Shown here piece after piece: positions 19,450 through 28,262 of a stretch of DNA of 64,000 nt (the stretch's first letter is position 1; the number at the start of each line of letters is the position of its first letter). A program made the translations under genes and the position numbers. The notes under the pieces are model-generated. The model was not told the origin of the DNA and did no database searches. It saw only the letters and a list, made by a program, of their open reading frames with translations. Source of the stretch: Halostagnicola sp. A-GB9-2 (GTDB lineage Archaea > Halobacteriota > Halobacteria > Halobacteriales > Natrialbaceae); the NCBI RefSeq assembly GCF_030068615.1, contig NZ_JASJOC010000001.1, forward strand, positions 744,001 to 808,000, given 5' to 3'.

Positions 19450-21720
19450 TCAGTCCGTCGACGTGAACGTCGAGAGCCGAACCGTCCGGCCGTCCCGGAG
19501 GTGTTCGCGAATCCGGCGACGATCCCATCCCAACGGCGAAAGCACGCTCTCGCAGGCTCTCACGAGTAAACTCGTGTAATAGTCGTCGTCGACGGACGAG
19601 CAGTCCTCGAACGCGAGGCGGACGCGTCCGAGCCCGTCCGCGTCGTCGTCGACGACAACGTACTCGACAGATTGACCTGGGTGGCGATCGATTCCGTGCC
19701 GGTCGTATCGCTCGAGGGCGGCGACCGTCTGCGTGCGCCGGCTGTAGGCCCCGAGTCGGCGCGAAATCCGTTTCGTGTGGACGAGCTGACCGGGGTCGAC
19801 CGCTCCGCGACGGAGTTTCCCGATCCGCTTCTCGAGCGTCTCACAGACGGCCGCCGGATCGCGTTCGCCGTCGAGAACCTCGACGAACTCACGTTGGCTC
19901 TCGGCGACGAACTCGGGCGTGCTCCGCCGGCGGGTCTCGATCCCGCGGAACTTGTAGGTGCCGTCCGTTCGCTTGCCAAAATACTTGTTGAGCGCGCCCG
20001 AGGGTGCCGAACCCGAGTGTGAGAGAGGGCTCGAACCGGACCGCGAGCGCGAGTTCGAACTCGCGTCGGGCCCCGACCCCGTCCCCGACTCTCGCAACGG
20101 AACGAAACAGACCCACTCGTAGCGCCCATCGTGTTCGAGTTCGATACCGACCGAACTCGAAATATCCTGCGTGACGTCCTCGAGCGGCTCCGGATCGTCC
20201 ACGCACGCGGTCACCCAGAGACTGTCGACGATGCCGTGGACGATGTGCCAGCCGCCGTCCTCGAGGCGAGCCTTCGCCTCGAGGGCGATGTCTCGCGCGT
20301 AGGCGTTGATGGCTTCGTGGCACTCGATGCGACCGAACTTGGCGTTCCGGTAGCCCTGATAGCCGAAACAGGAGACCAGTACCCACTTGATCGCGCCCGA
20401 TTCGGCGCGGAGCCGTCTCGCCTCGTCGTCTGCGAGCGGATCCGACTCGAGCTGGCGCTTCATCCCGGAACGATCGTTGAGTAGCGGTGTGAGAACCTCC
20501 GGAAGGAAGCCGGGTTTCGAACAGCGATCGTACTCGAGTTCGGGAACGGTCGACGGCTCGGTGCCGTTGGACCCGTGGTCACGGCCACAACCGATCGTCT
20601 CTGGACTCACGTTTTGCTGGCAGATGATCCGCGGGTACAGCGAAGCAAAATCGATCTCGTGGACGTCCTCGTGAAGACCGACCTCCGGCGAGAAGGTAAA
20701 ACCGCCCCGATCGCCGGCGTGCAACGTCGAGACATCCTTGAACCGCTCGGGCTCCCACTTGTTCTGGGGCGCAAGCACGTCGTGTTCGGTGCGCGCGAAT
20801 CGAATCTGTCTCGAGGTCAACAGCGTACCGATGCTCCCCCACGCGACCTCCTGGAGGGGGCGGCCCGTCTTCTCGACCATGTACAGCAATCCTGCCAACC
20901 CTGACTGATGCCAGAGGAAGCTGTTCGATCGGTCGACGATCGCTCGTCCCGGAACGCGATATCTGGCCGGCGAGTGACCGACCGAGCCGTAGCTCTCGTA
21001 GGTGTTCGACCCCGCAACCCGACGCCAGCCGGGAAGCCGTCCGAGGTGGAACGCCTCGAGTCCGGCTTCCGCCGCCGCCGACTCGAGGACGGGGACAAGT
21101 TCGCCGTGGCTCAACACTAACACGTCGGGGTCGATGCGGTCGAGACGGCGACCGATCGACCAGCAAACGTCCTCCGGATCGCCGCTGACGAGATCGCCGT
21201 CGAGTCGCAGTTCGGAAACGTCCTCGGTGGCCAACCCCGGTTCGTCGATTTCGATCTCGAGGGTTCGAAGACCGCGGTCGGGTCCCAGCATCGCTCTGGA
21301 CCCCCGCTCCGGGGTCGGATCGATGCCGTTGTCGAGACAGTAGCGAAAGCCCGGATCGAGGTCGACGTCGTACAGCCGAACCGTTCCCGGGGCGTACCGC
21401 TCGGATTCGAGCGCGTCGCCGCGTAGCTCTCGAGCCAGCGTTCGCACCTCGCCGACGCGCTCGAGGGAGACTCGAAGGAGCTCCGAGCGCTCGTCGACGT
21501 GGCTCTCATGGAGGTCGGTCGCCCAGCGCTCTCGCGCCGTCGCGGCAACCTTCGGATCCGACCGTAGCCGTTCCTCGAGGCTCGAGAGTACGTCCTCCGA
21601 TCCCGAGACGAACATCGACGGCTGATAGTCCTCGACCTCACGGAACGTCGCGCCCTCCTCGGTCAAGTTCCACTCGCGAACAAGTCCGTCCTCGAACTCG
21701 AAGGTGTAGGGGTCGGTCAC
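19450..21720 (-). CDS. polB2: B-family DNA polymerase of PolB2 type
   Basis: The 756-residue protein keeps motif A (EIDFASLYPRII, Asp357) and motif B (Lys445 to SCFGYQG), but motif C reads HGIVDS instead of YGDTDS. The second Asp (Asp499), equivalent to the metal ligand of replicative enzymes, is kept; the first Asp is isoleucine. The exonuclease region lacks the D-x-E motif (LEIEID). These traits fit archaeal PolB2, a divergent lineage once thought inactive and since linked to lesion tolerance in Sulfolobus. A Ser/Gly/Pro-rich insert (SGTGSGPDASSNS and on) sits near residues 550-580. The ATG overlaps the upstream gene's stop (ATGA), in a three-gene operon. Confidence 0.9.
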   Translation of the reverse strand: MTDPYTFEFEDGLVREWNLTEEGATFREVEDYQPSMFVSGSEDVLSSLEERLRSDPKVAATARERWATDLHESHVDERSELLRVSLERVGEVRTLARELRGDALESERYAPGTVRLYDVDLDPGFRYCLDNGIDPTPERGSRAMLGPDRGLRTLEIEIDEPGLATEDVSELRLDGDLVSGDPEDVCWSIGRRLDRIDPDVLVLSHGELVPVLESAAAEAGLEAFHLGRLPGWRRVAGSNTYESYGSVGHSPARYRVPGRAIVDRSNSFLWHQSGLAGLLYMVEKTGRPLQEVAWGSIGTLLTSRQIRFARTEHDVLAPQNKWEPERFKDVSTLHAGDRGGFTFSPEVGLHEDVHEIDFASLYPRIICQQNVSPETIGCGRDHGSNGTEPSTVPELEYDRCSKPGFLPEVLTPLLNDRSGMKRQLESDPLADDEARRLRAESGAIKWVLVSCFGYQGYRNAKFGRIECHEAINAYARDIALEAKARLEDGGWHIVHGIVDSLWVTACVDDPEPLEDVTQDISSSVGIELEHDGRYEWVCFVPLRESGTGSGPDASSNSRSRSGSSPLSHSGSAPSGALNKYFGKRTDGTYKFRGIETRRRSTPEFVAESQREFVEVLDGERDPAAVCETLEKRIGKLRRGAVDPGQLVHTKRISRRLGAYSRRTQTVAALERYDRHGIDRHPGQSVEYVVVDDDADGLGRVRLAFEDCSSVDDDYYTSLLVRACESVLSPLGWDRRRIREHLRDGRTVRLSTFTSTD

Positions 21721-22109
21721 GAGCGGTCCTCCCGCGCCTCAGTTTCCTCGGACGAGCCGTCCGGTGCTACTGAAGCGTTCGACTCGAGCGTCTCGTTCGT
21801 TCGGTCAATCCCGTCCGCTTCCCGAGTGGCGTCCGCCGACTCGAGCGCCCCGAGTCGCGCCTCCGTTTTCGCGAGCCGGTCGCACAGCCGCCTGTGCTCG
21901 ACCTCGTGGGCGAGCAACAGCGACAGCAAGAGCGCGCGTTCTGGATCGGTGGCGTTCGCGTACCCGGCCGCGTCGGCGAAATTTCGAGCACGGTCGAACA
22001 GCCGATCGAAATCACCCTGATACTCGCGGCGAAGCGCTCGGCGCATCGGCCCCCACTCGGACTCGAGGCTCGCGATCGCGTCCCGGTAGGTCGGGTTCGT
22101 CCGACCCAT
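21717..22109 (-). CDS. Small conserved protein of the polB2 operon
   Basis: The 130-residue protein begins MGRTNPTYRDAIASLESEWG and is mainly helical (RRALRREYQGDFDRLFDRAR, ALLLSLLLAHEVEHRRLCDR, a short coiled coil RLAKTEARLGALE), then an acidic, disordered tail. I know no function for it. It lies between the RecA-like gene and polB2 with stop/start overlaps on both sides, so it is very probably translated with them and acts in the same process. The chosen ATG 22109 overlaps the preceding TGA by one base; a longer upstream frame would overlap that gene in another phase. Confidence 0.85.
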   Translation of the reverse strand: MGRTNPTYRDAIASLESEWGPMRRALRREYQGDFDRLFDRARNFADAAGYANATDPERALLLSLLLAHEVEHRRLCDRLAKTEARLGALESADATREADGIDRTNETLESNASVAPDGSSEETEAREDRS

Positions 22110-22816
22110 CAGCCCGACACCTCCGTTTCGGGGTTCGAAAGCGCCTCGCCGCTCGAGCCACCCGGTTCCGGGTACATGTCCAACAGCCCGCGGTCGGCCG
22201 CAGTGACGACGGGGTCGATCCGATCGGCGACGCCACAGCAATCGACCCAGTAGGGAATCGTCGTCTGCCAGTAGCTCCCCCGCCAATAGCCCATCGTCTC
22301 CGCGCCGTCGCCCTCGAGGCGGACCCCCTCTCGCGTTCGAACGCACTCGACGGTGTGATCCGCGTGCTCGGAAACCGTCGCCTCAGCCTCGTCGCTCGAG
22401 GTGGTGACGAGAACCGGGATCTCGAGCGCCCGTCCGAGTTCGGCCAGCGTCTCGAGGCTTGCGGCGAGTAACTCCTCGCGCTCCCACGGCGGAACGTCGT
22501 CGTCGCGGTACCTGCTGACGACGTTCGGCGCGACGATCAGCGACGTTCGCAGAGTCGCGTTCTCGACCATTCGGCGGACGATCGAGTGGTGCTGGTAGGC
22601 CGTAAACGATCGTGCAATACGAAGGGAGTCGAGAACACGGGGGCTCGAGGCACAATCGTACAGCACCTGCGGCGAGGCCGTGTTTCCCGCGTCGATCCAG
22701 TAGGCCGGTCCGGGGGTCTCGGCGAGTCGCGAACAGACCAGTTCATGAAGGATCGGCGATCGTGGCGACGGGACTCGGTAGCTGGTTAATCCGGGTTCGA
22801 ACTCGAGGCGTGACAT
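22109..22816 (-). CDS. RecA/RadA-like protein without Walker A, polB2-associated
   Basis: The 235-residue protein starts MSRLEFEPGLTSYRV. The part WIDAGNTASPQVLYD resembles the beta-strand after the P-loop of RadA-like ATPases, and LRTSLIVAPNVV the Walker B strand, but no GxxxxGK[T/S] exists and the acidic Walker B residue is missing. Inactivated RecA-like proteins are known beside archaeal polB2 genes, which fits. It is the first gene of the operon. A TATA-like CTTAT is centred 27 bases upstream (near 22841-22845), consistent with a leaderless transcript. Its role could be polymerase recruitment or DNA binding; that is inference. Confidence 0.8.
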   Translation of the reverse strand: MSRLEFEPGLTSYRVPSPRSPILHELVCSRLAETPGPAYWIDAGNTASPQVLYDCASSPRVLDSLRIARSFTAYQHHSIVRRMVENATLRTSLIVAPNVVSRYRDDDVPPWEREELLAASLETLAELGRALEIPVLVTTSSDEAEATVSEHADHTVECVRTREGVRLEGDGAETMGYWRGSYWQTTIPYWVDCCGVADRIDPVVTAADRGLLDMYPEPGGSSGEALSNPETEVSG

Positions 22817-22838
22817 ACTCGAGTGTTTCCCGGACGGC

Positions 22839-22846
22839 CCATAAGC
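22839..22846 (-). promoter_or_regulatory. TATA-like element of the polB2 operon
   Basis: On the minus strand the sequence GCTTATGG is centred about 27 bases before the ATG of the RecA-like gene, the usual haloarchaeal spacing for a leaderless mRNA. No LexA-type or other operator was recognised nearby. Confidence 0.45.
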
Positions 22847-22963
22847 GGCGGAACACGGGTTCCGCATTTCCGATAGGAACCGATTCGTCCGGACATCGCG
22901 TCTTCAGCGGGCAAACGCTCGAGCGTTCGCGATCGGCGCTCGGTTCCGAAACAGTGGTCGGCC

Positions 22964-23713
22964 TCACACGAACAACAACACCGCAGCGTACCCGGCCGCA
23001 CCGAGTGCGAACGCCCAGAATCGACTCTCGCGTTCGGCCGGCAACTCCTCTTTGATGACGTTCAAGATGATTCCGCCCGCCAGGAAAGCGAAGAGCACCG
23101 AAACGAGCTGTTCGGCGATCTCGAAGGCGTAGCCGACGCCGAAACCGACGAGGACCGCCGCCGACAGCACCCACCGGCCGTAATCGTGATAGAGCCGGCC
23201 GTGGTGAGCCCGAAGCCCGAAATCGTTCACGACGAAATGAAGCGCCATCGCGACGGCGAAGGTCGTTACGCTGACGACGCCCGGCTCCTCCTGGTGAACC
23301 AACAGATAGCCGATGAGGGCGTTGTACGCGGCGAACGATCCCACGTGGATCCAGAAGACGCCAGCGCTCGGGTCGAGGCCGAGCTGGCGAGCCTCGGCGT
23401 TAGATTTTTCGACGTACTGCTCGAGGCCATAAAAGACGACGAACCCGAGCAACACGATCAGGTAGACGTGATGCTCGGCGAAGATGGCGACAGGGCCCCA
23501 GCCTTCGAGCGTCACCACGGCGTTGTGAATTTCGGGAATGATGTGGACGAAAACGTACGCGATGGAGACGCCGCCCGCGAACGACAGCCAGCGGCTTCGT
23601 GGGACCCGGTCGAGGAACTCGAGTTTGCCCACGAAGAGGTGGACGAGCCCGAGGCCAACGGCGAACGCCGCGGTGAGAACGGTGAGGGGTGTCGAGAGGG
23701 CGTTTGCGGGCAT
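22964..23713 (-). CDS. ZIP-like integral membrane protein
   Basis: The 249-residue protein has about eight hydrophobic segments. The HIIPEIH motif in TM2 or TM3, HFVVNDFGLRAHHG with several His residues, and the final AFLAGGIILNVIKEELP resemble ZIP metal permeases, where His and Glu in helices 4-5 bind zinc. However, the classic HNxPEG motif is altered to HFVVNDFG, so transport activity is uncertain. Start ATG 23713 follows the acceptable signal-anchor MPANALSTPLTVL. A zinc-ribbon gene lies immediately upstream on the same strand. Confidence 0.75.
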   Translation of the reverse strand: MPANALSTPLTVLTAAFAVGLGLVHLFVGKLEFLDRVPRSRWLSFAGGVSIAYVFVHIIPEIHNAVVTLEGWGPVAIFAEHHVYLIVLLGFVVFYGLEQYVEKSNAEARQLGLDPSAGVFWIHVGSFAAYNALIGYLLVHQEEPGVVSVTTFAVAMALHFVVNDFGLRAHHGRLYHDYGRWVLSAAVLVGFGVGYAFEIAEQLVSVLFAFLAGGIILNVIKEELPAERESRFWAFALGAAGYAAVLLFV

Positions 23714-23822
23714 TATACACTGATGGACATCGCCGACGGGGATGTAGATTGGTGGTGTTCTCAAACGGATCGAACGTCCGTAGACGACGGCGCGTTCGCA
23801 CGCGCTGGCCGAGGGCCCCAGT

Positions 23823-24068
23823 CTACCGTGAGTCGCCGGGACCCTCGTCCTGCTCCTCGCTCGATCCGGTCGCTGTCGCCTGTGACGCCGCATCCGTGAT
23901 AGCGGATTCGGAGAGACTATTGACGGGAACGTCCTGTCCGATCGCGAACTCCGAAACGTAGCTACACCCGTAACACTCGAGGATTATCTCCGTTCTGTGC
24001 GCGAGCACGCCGACCTCGCTGTCGCCGTCGCATTCGGGACACGCCAGCCAATCTTCGAATTGAGACAT
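23823..24068 (-). CDS. Small zinc-ribbon protein
   Basis: The 81-residue protein starts MSQFEDWLACPECDGDSEVG and has a second pair ECYGCSYVSEF, so CPEC and CYGC form a four-Cys zinc ribbon of about 35 residues. The rest is a Ser/Ala/Glu-rich tail. Many haloarchaea have such small zinc proteins and deletion studies in Haloferax link some to biofilm and swarming; this one is uncharacterised. The upstream in-frame extension to 24206 is Arg/Ser-rich and unlikely to be translated. Confidence 0.78.
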   Translation of the reverse strand: MSQFEDWLACPECDGDSEVGVLAHRTEIILECYGCSYVSEFAIGQDVPVNSLSESAITDAASQATATGSSEEQDEGPGDSR

Positions 24069-24263
24069 CGATCGATCACCCGATTTGCGACTCGTCGCAC
24101 TCCGTAATCGTGACGGAGTGGACACGCTCGCTTTCGGACGGCGGTTCGGAGCGAAAACTGGTGGAATGGATAGCGGTGCCCATCTTTGACTCGTGATTAA
24201 ATACAAACCGAAATAAGAACGGGAGTTGTTTGCACAACGGGTATATACGACGTGGGGTGACGG

Positions 24264-24929
24264 TTATTCTCTCGGCGGCTGATCGGTCGAGTCGAGAAGA
24301 ACCTTCGTCAAAACTCGTTTCATCCCACCTCGAATCCGTTTCGACATTGCCTGTTGGGTAATACCGAGTTCTTCCCCGAGATCGGATAGCGACGCCTCGC
24401 TCGGTGAGTCGAAGTATCCGCGGTCGAGGCCGAGAACGAGCGCCTCGCGCTGATCGGCCGTCAGTCCCAGCTGTCGGCCCTCCTCGACGTGTTCGGTCAG
24501 CGTATAGACACGCTCGATGTGGAGCGAGATCTCGTGTTCAGTACAGAAATTGTAGAACCGTGCGAGCGTATCGTGGTTCGGAAAGCGCAATCGGAAAAAC
24601 CAGCGCTCGTCGCCGGAAGCCTCGAGGATCACGCCTTCGGTCTGACCGATCCCGTAGATAAGGTCGTGAACGTCGTCCTCCCACACGGTGCGGTACAGCG
24701 TTTGGTCGTCTACAGAATCAAGCCGTGTTACGTTGCGCGCCGCCGGATGGTTTCGGACAGCTCGTTCGACCGTTTTGTGATCTTCACACGTCACCCAGAA
24801 GTACGGCATCAACGAATCGCTCGCGGGGACGATCCGTTCCAGTTCGATCGTGGCGTCCGGGGCGTCCGTGAACACGTCCCCGAAGACGAACTCCGACGCC
24901 GGGATCGTAAATTCCGCAATAATGCTCAT
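24264..24929 (-). CDS. HTH-10 (Bat-type) transcription regulator
   Basis: The 221-residue protein begins MSIIAEFTIPASEFVFGDVF, the most usual opening of this family, and continues with TIELERIVPASDSLMPYFWV. The C-terminal domain GLTADQREALVLGLDRGYFD with the helix ELGITQQAMSKRIRGGMKR is a complete HTH-10. The SDSLMPYFWV motif is shared with the regulator at 49.7 kb (PTKDAVVPYFWI), so the two are paralogues. Start ATG 24929 was chosen by family. No operon partner is evident. Confidence 0.92.
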   Translation of the reverse strand: MSIIAEFTIPASEFVFGDVFTDAPDATIELERIVPASDSLMPYFWVTCEDHKTVERAVRNHPAARNVTRLDSVDDQTLYRTVWEDDVHDLIYGIGQTEGVILEASGDERWFFRLRFPNHDTLARFYNFCTEHEISLHIERVYTLTEHVEEGRQLGLTADQREALVLGLDRGYFDSPSEASLSDLGEELGITQQAMSKRIRGGMKRVLTKVLLDSTDQPPRE

Positions 24930-25006
24930 AGCGGGTATCGCTCGGCCAGCCACGGGAAGCTTTTCCCGGCACCCGCCGACAGATGGGCGGATAACCAGTA
25001 ATACGA

Positions 25007-26029
25007 TTACTCGCCCGCATTCTCGCCGCCTTCGACAAGGCGGTACGTTCTCCCTCGCCGCTCGCCGACGGCCTCGATCAGATCGTAGTGGACCATCTTC
25101 GTGAGATAGTTTCGGAGCGTTCGGTTCGTCTTCGGGTCGTCGACCTGGTTCTCGTAGGCCGCGTACAGTTCCCCGGGTTCGATCTCGCCCGCCTCAGTGA
25201 TGATGTCATAGAGGACACGCTGGTGTTCGATCAACTGTTCGACGGTCTTGCGCCGAATCTCCGTCCGCGCGTCCGGAATCGACTCCTCGAGCACGTCGTC
25301 GGTGACCGACTCGAGTCCGCGTCGATCCGCACGGTTGACGGCCGAGCGAAGGATACCGATGCCGACGCGAGCGTCGCCGGCCGCGGCGTCGGCGATCGTA
25401 CGCAGGTGAGACTCGTCGACGACGCCGGGTGCGAGCCCCTGTACCGCACGCTCCTCGAGGATCGCGACGAGTTCGTCCGCGCCGTAGCGGTCGAACTGCA
25501 CTCGGGTTCCGGCGCGCAACCGAGACCGAACGCGGTCGTCGAAGCTCGCGAAGAGTTCCTCCTCGCGGTTTGCGATCAACACGAGCGAGACGTGGGGCAG
25601 TCGGTGGAGGTCGTACAGCACTTCGGTCTCCTCGAGTTGGTCGACCTCGTCTAAAATCGCGACGATGGGCTGGTCGTCCGCGTCCGAAAGCCGCTGGAAC
25701 AGCTCGTCTTTCGGCGTCGACCGGTGGACGTCGAACGCGCGGTCGACGGCCTCGAGTAGGCTGTAGAGGACTCGAAATCGAGTGTACTCCTGCCAACAAT
25801 TGACGTAGGCGACCCGCGCGCTCGGCAGTTGCTCGCGAAGCTGTTCGACGGTGTATCGGGCGATGCAGGTCTTGCCGACGCCGGTCGGCCCGAACAGAAA
25901 CGCGGGCTCGGGCCGGGTGTCGAAGAGCAACGGCTCGAGGGTCTCCGAGAGGTGGGTGACCTCCTCGTGGCGGTGAACCACCTCGCTCGGGACGAACTCC
26001 TCGCGCAGGACGCGGTCGTCAACGATCAC
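25007..26029 (-). CDS. Orc1/Cdc6-family AAA+ replication initiator-like protein
   Basis: This 340-residue protein begins at GTG 26029 with IVDDRVLREEFVPSEVVHRH, the normal opening of haloarchaeal Orc/Cdc6. It has Walker A GPTGVGKT, Walker B VAILDEVDQ, sensor-1 SLVLIANREE, the Cdc6 arginine-rich VRSRL segment, and a C-terminal winged helix ending DLIEAVGERRGRTYRLV. A longer frame reaches GTG 26161, but CTTAAG (26054-26059) lies exactly 27 bases before 26029, supporting the shorter leaderless form. Haloarchaea have many Orc paralogues, some origin-linked and some not. The gene is flanked upstream by 1.3 kb of non-coding DNA. Confidence 0.93.
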   Translation of the reverse strand: MIVDDRVLREEFVPSEVVHRHEEVTHLSETLEPLLFDTRPEPAFLFGPTGVGKTCIARYTVEQLREQLPSARVAYVNCWQEYTRFRVLYSLLEAVDRAFDVHRSTPKDELFQRLSDADDQPIVAILDEVDQLEETEVLYDLHRLPHVSLVLIANREEELFASFDDRVRSRLRAGTRVQFDRYGADELVAILEERAVQGLAPGVVDESHLRTIADAAAGDARVGIGILRSAVNRADRRGLESVTDDVLEESIPDARTEIRRKTVEQLIEHQRVLYDIITEAGEIEPGELYAAYENQVDDPKTNRTLRNYLTKMVHYDLIEAVGERRGRTYRLVEGGENAGE

Positions 26030-26053
26030 ACCGTCCGGTTTTCGTTCCAGTCT

Positions 26054-26059
26054 CTTAAG
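26054..26059 (-). promoter_or_regulatory. TATA-like element of the orc1/cdc6 gene
   Basis: CTTAAG centred 27 bases upstream of GTG 26029. It decides between two possible starts, because it would lie inside the coding sequence if translation began at 26161. Confidence 0.5.
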
Positions 26060-26061
26060 CG

Positions 26062-27270
26062 ACGGTGCAGTGGTTCCGATAGTTCCGAAATCGGACTGAT
26101 CGACGGATTCGGTTGGCTCGGGAGTCAGAGGGCGTTTAACGGGGGCCAACGGCGGCCTCACGCTGCTCGATCCGAAAGGTCGCAGTACACCTTCTATATC
26201 GCAGTATACGATTTACGGCCGGGAGAAATCGTAAAACCACCGAATCTGACTGATCGAACGACTCAGAGCTCGACAGCCGATACAGCCGAAAACTATCCTT
26301 CACCCTCACGACTGTGAGAGCCCTCGTGTAAAGAACTCGAACACTCGATTTACGCACGCTCGAGTTCGAACCGCGCTCGAGTCACCAAATTTGAAGCGAG
26401 GACAACCTGACGTCTCGAACCCAGGGTAAACGGTTCCTGGACTCACCGTCAGATTCCATACCGCCGGTAAAAAAGCAGTTCTCGCCGGCGGCCGTCACAG
26501 CGACTCGATCGCGGGTCGCGACAGGGTGTAAGACGCTTCCTCGTACGCGCGGTAAATACAACAGTCGACCCGTGTCTTCAGGTATTCGTACCGTGCTTTC
26601 AGGTACCAATCGCAGGTCACGCTGGAAACGCGAGTACCGTGAGACACGCCCGTTTGCAGAACTCCTCGAAATCGCGGCAATACGGAGTATGGAAAACGCG
26701 ATCAACCTGCCAGAGCAATAGAGATCGCTTCGTCTGGCTCCTGAAGTGCAGAACCGGCAGCGAAGTTGGCGAGACGATCACGGGGCGTCGGTAAATTGAA
26801 AGAGGAAGTAACAGTGTCCTTCCCGCCTCGAACACGGGTTGGAGGTTCGGACTCGATTACGATTGTCGATTTGCAGTCCCCGTGTCAGTTACGGTTCTCG
26901 ATGAGAGCGTTACGTAACAACGCAGAAATCAGCGGATTCGGCCGGTCGCTGAACGATTCGTGTCCAATGGGCATGTCCGCCCGAATCGCTTCGAGTTTCC
27001 AGCAGATAGCTGCAGCTGTTCGAAACCCGTCCTCGAACTCAGTAGTGCCGTTTAGATGCTGTTATCTCGAACCGATAGAAGTTTATGAACCATATACTGC
27101 GATATTAAATTGGCACGTAGCCGTCTCGAGGTCCGATGCAAGGGCCGGACGATAAAACGGCGTTACCGGGATGCGCGGCGCCAATCAGACCAGAGGTCGG
27201 GCGGCAAAATGGACGAGAAAACGTGGTAACCCACTGTTCCCGCCGTCCCGTCGAGTCAAATCGCCAGTAC
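26062..27270. other. Long non-coding region beside orc1/cdc6, possible replication origin
   Basis: No reading frame here resembles a family; the longest (26766-27155 +, 129 codons) has Ser/Cys-rich, non-acidic composition. It is AT-richer than its neighbours, notably near 26195-26215 and 27076-27115. The 9-mer gctggaaac occurs at 26621-26629 and inverted (gtttccagc) at 26995-27003. TGGAAAC is the core of some haloarchaeal origin recognition boxes, and origins typically sit beside an orc1/cdc6 gene. However, the G-stretch of full boxes is absent, so this is a weak candidate, and it may equally be a graveyard of decayed genes. Confidence 0.3.
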
Positions 27271-27277
27271 GGAGCCC

Positions 27278-27284
27278 ATAATTA
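27278..27284 (+). promoter_or_regulatory. TATA-like element of the HTH-GNAT gene
   Basis: ATAATTA is centred 30 bases before ATG 27311 and overlaps the alternative ATG 27284, so it favours the later start. Confidence 0.45.
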
Positions 27285-27310
27285 TGCCCGCCGTCGACGG
27301 GTTCAGTCCT

Positions 27311-28156
27311 ATGAGCACCCACCCGACGTTTTCGTTCGACGATCCCGTTCAACGGCGAGTGTACGAGTACGTCGAGCAGAACGGGGCCGTCTCGCAGTCC
27401 GAACTCGCTCGAGCGATCCGGATCGACTCGAGCGAATCGCATTCGAAGCCGGCCCGGTCGGGCGTCTACCGCAAACAGGTTCGGCCGTCGACCGACCAGC
27501 TACAGGAGGCGGTCGACGAGTTGAAAACGGCCGGGTATTTGCTCGAGACGAACGGTCGCCTCCGCGTCGGAGTGACGGCACCGGAGGCGAAACACGAACT
27601 CGAGGACGGGATCGCTCGGATCCGTCCGGCACGAGAATCCGATCGCGACGAACTCGTCGACGCCATGCGCGAGGTCGCAACCGAGGGCCAGTACGTCGTT
27701 GCCGAGAACGTCGCCGAACGCCTCGAGCGCGAGTCCGCACTCGTTCGAGCAAACGAAGATCAATCTCGCGTGTTCTTCGTCGCCGAGTTCGATCCGGACG
27801 ACGAGTCGGCGGCCGGATCCGCCGAGGGGGGCTCAAGGCGAGCGGGCGAACTCGTCGGCTGGCTCCACCTCGACGCGCCCGAACTCCCGTCGCTTCGACA
27901 CACCGCCGAAGTGACCGTCGGCGTTCGCCCCGACGCTCGTAGAGAGGGGATCGGCTCGAGTCTGCTCGAGTACGGCCTCGAGTGGGCGAGGGACGCGGGC
28001 TACCAAAAAATCACGCAGAGCCTGCCAGCGACGAACGAACGGGCGATCGACTTTCTCGAGGAGAACGGCTGGCGACGGGAGGGCGAACGCGAGGGCCAGT
28101 ACTGCCTCGAGGGGTCGTTCGTCGACGAGGTCCTCTTGGCGACGTGGCTCGAGTGA
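27311..28156 (+). CDS. GNAT acetyltransferase with N-terminal winged helix
   Basis: The 281-residue protein has an N-terminal MarR-like winged helix (RRVYEYVEQNGAVSQSELAR, then QLQEAVDELKTAGYLLETNG) and a C-terminal GNAT domain from about residue 100 (IRPARESDRDELVDAM). The acetyl-CoA pyrophosphate loop is VGVRPDARREGIGSSLLEYG, i.e. the R-x-x-G-x-G/A motif A, followed by ATNERAIDFLEENGW. GNATs acetylate amines or protein N-termini; the target is unknown. The fusion to a DNA-binding domain could make it a self-contained regulator. Start ATG 27311 chosen by the promoter element. Confidence 0.87.
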   Translation: MSTHPTFSFDDPVQRRVYEYVEQNGAVSQSELARAIRIDSSESHSKPARSGVYRKQVRPSTDQLQEAVDELKTAGYLLETNGRLRVGVTAPEAKHELEDGIARIRPARESDRDELVDAMREVATEGQYVVAENVAERLERESALVRANEDQSRVFFVAEFDPDDESAAGSAEGGSRRAGELVGWLHLDAPELPSLRHTAEVTVGVRPDARREGIGSSLLEYGLEWARDAGYQKITQSLPATNERAIDFLEENGWRREGEREGQYCLEGSFVDEVLLATWLE

Positions 28157-28262
28157 ATCGCCGACGGGAGTGTATCACCGAGGGGAGTGAACCGCCGACG
28201 GGTTCGACGTTCCGACCGAGACCGACTGCAGGTTTCTTGGCGGACCCGCCCCTCTCTCGAGT

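Noticed and set aside
26382-26705. 107-codon and overlapping frames in the orc1-adjacent gap
   Set aside because: Basic and Cys-rich, overlapping each other in different phases; no sign of selection for halophilic composition.
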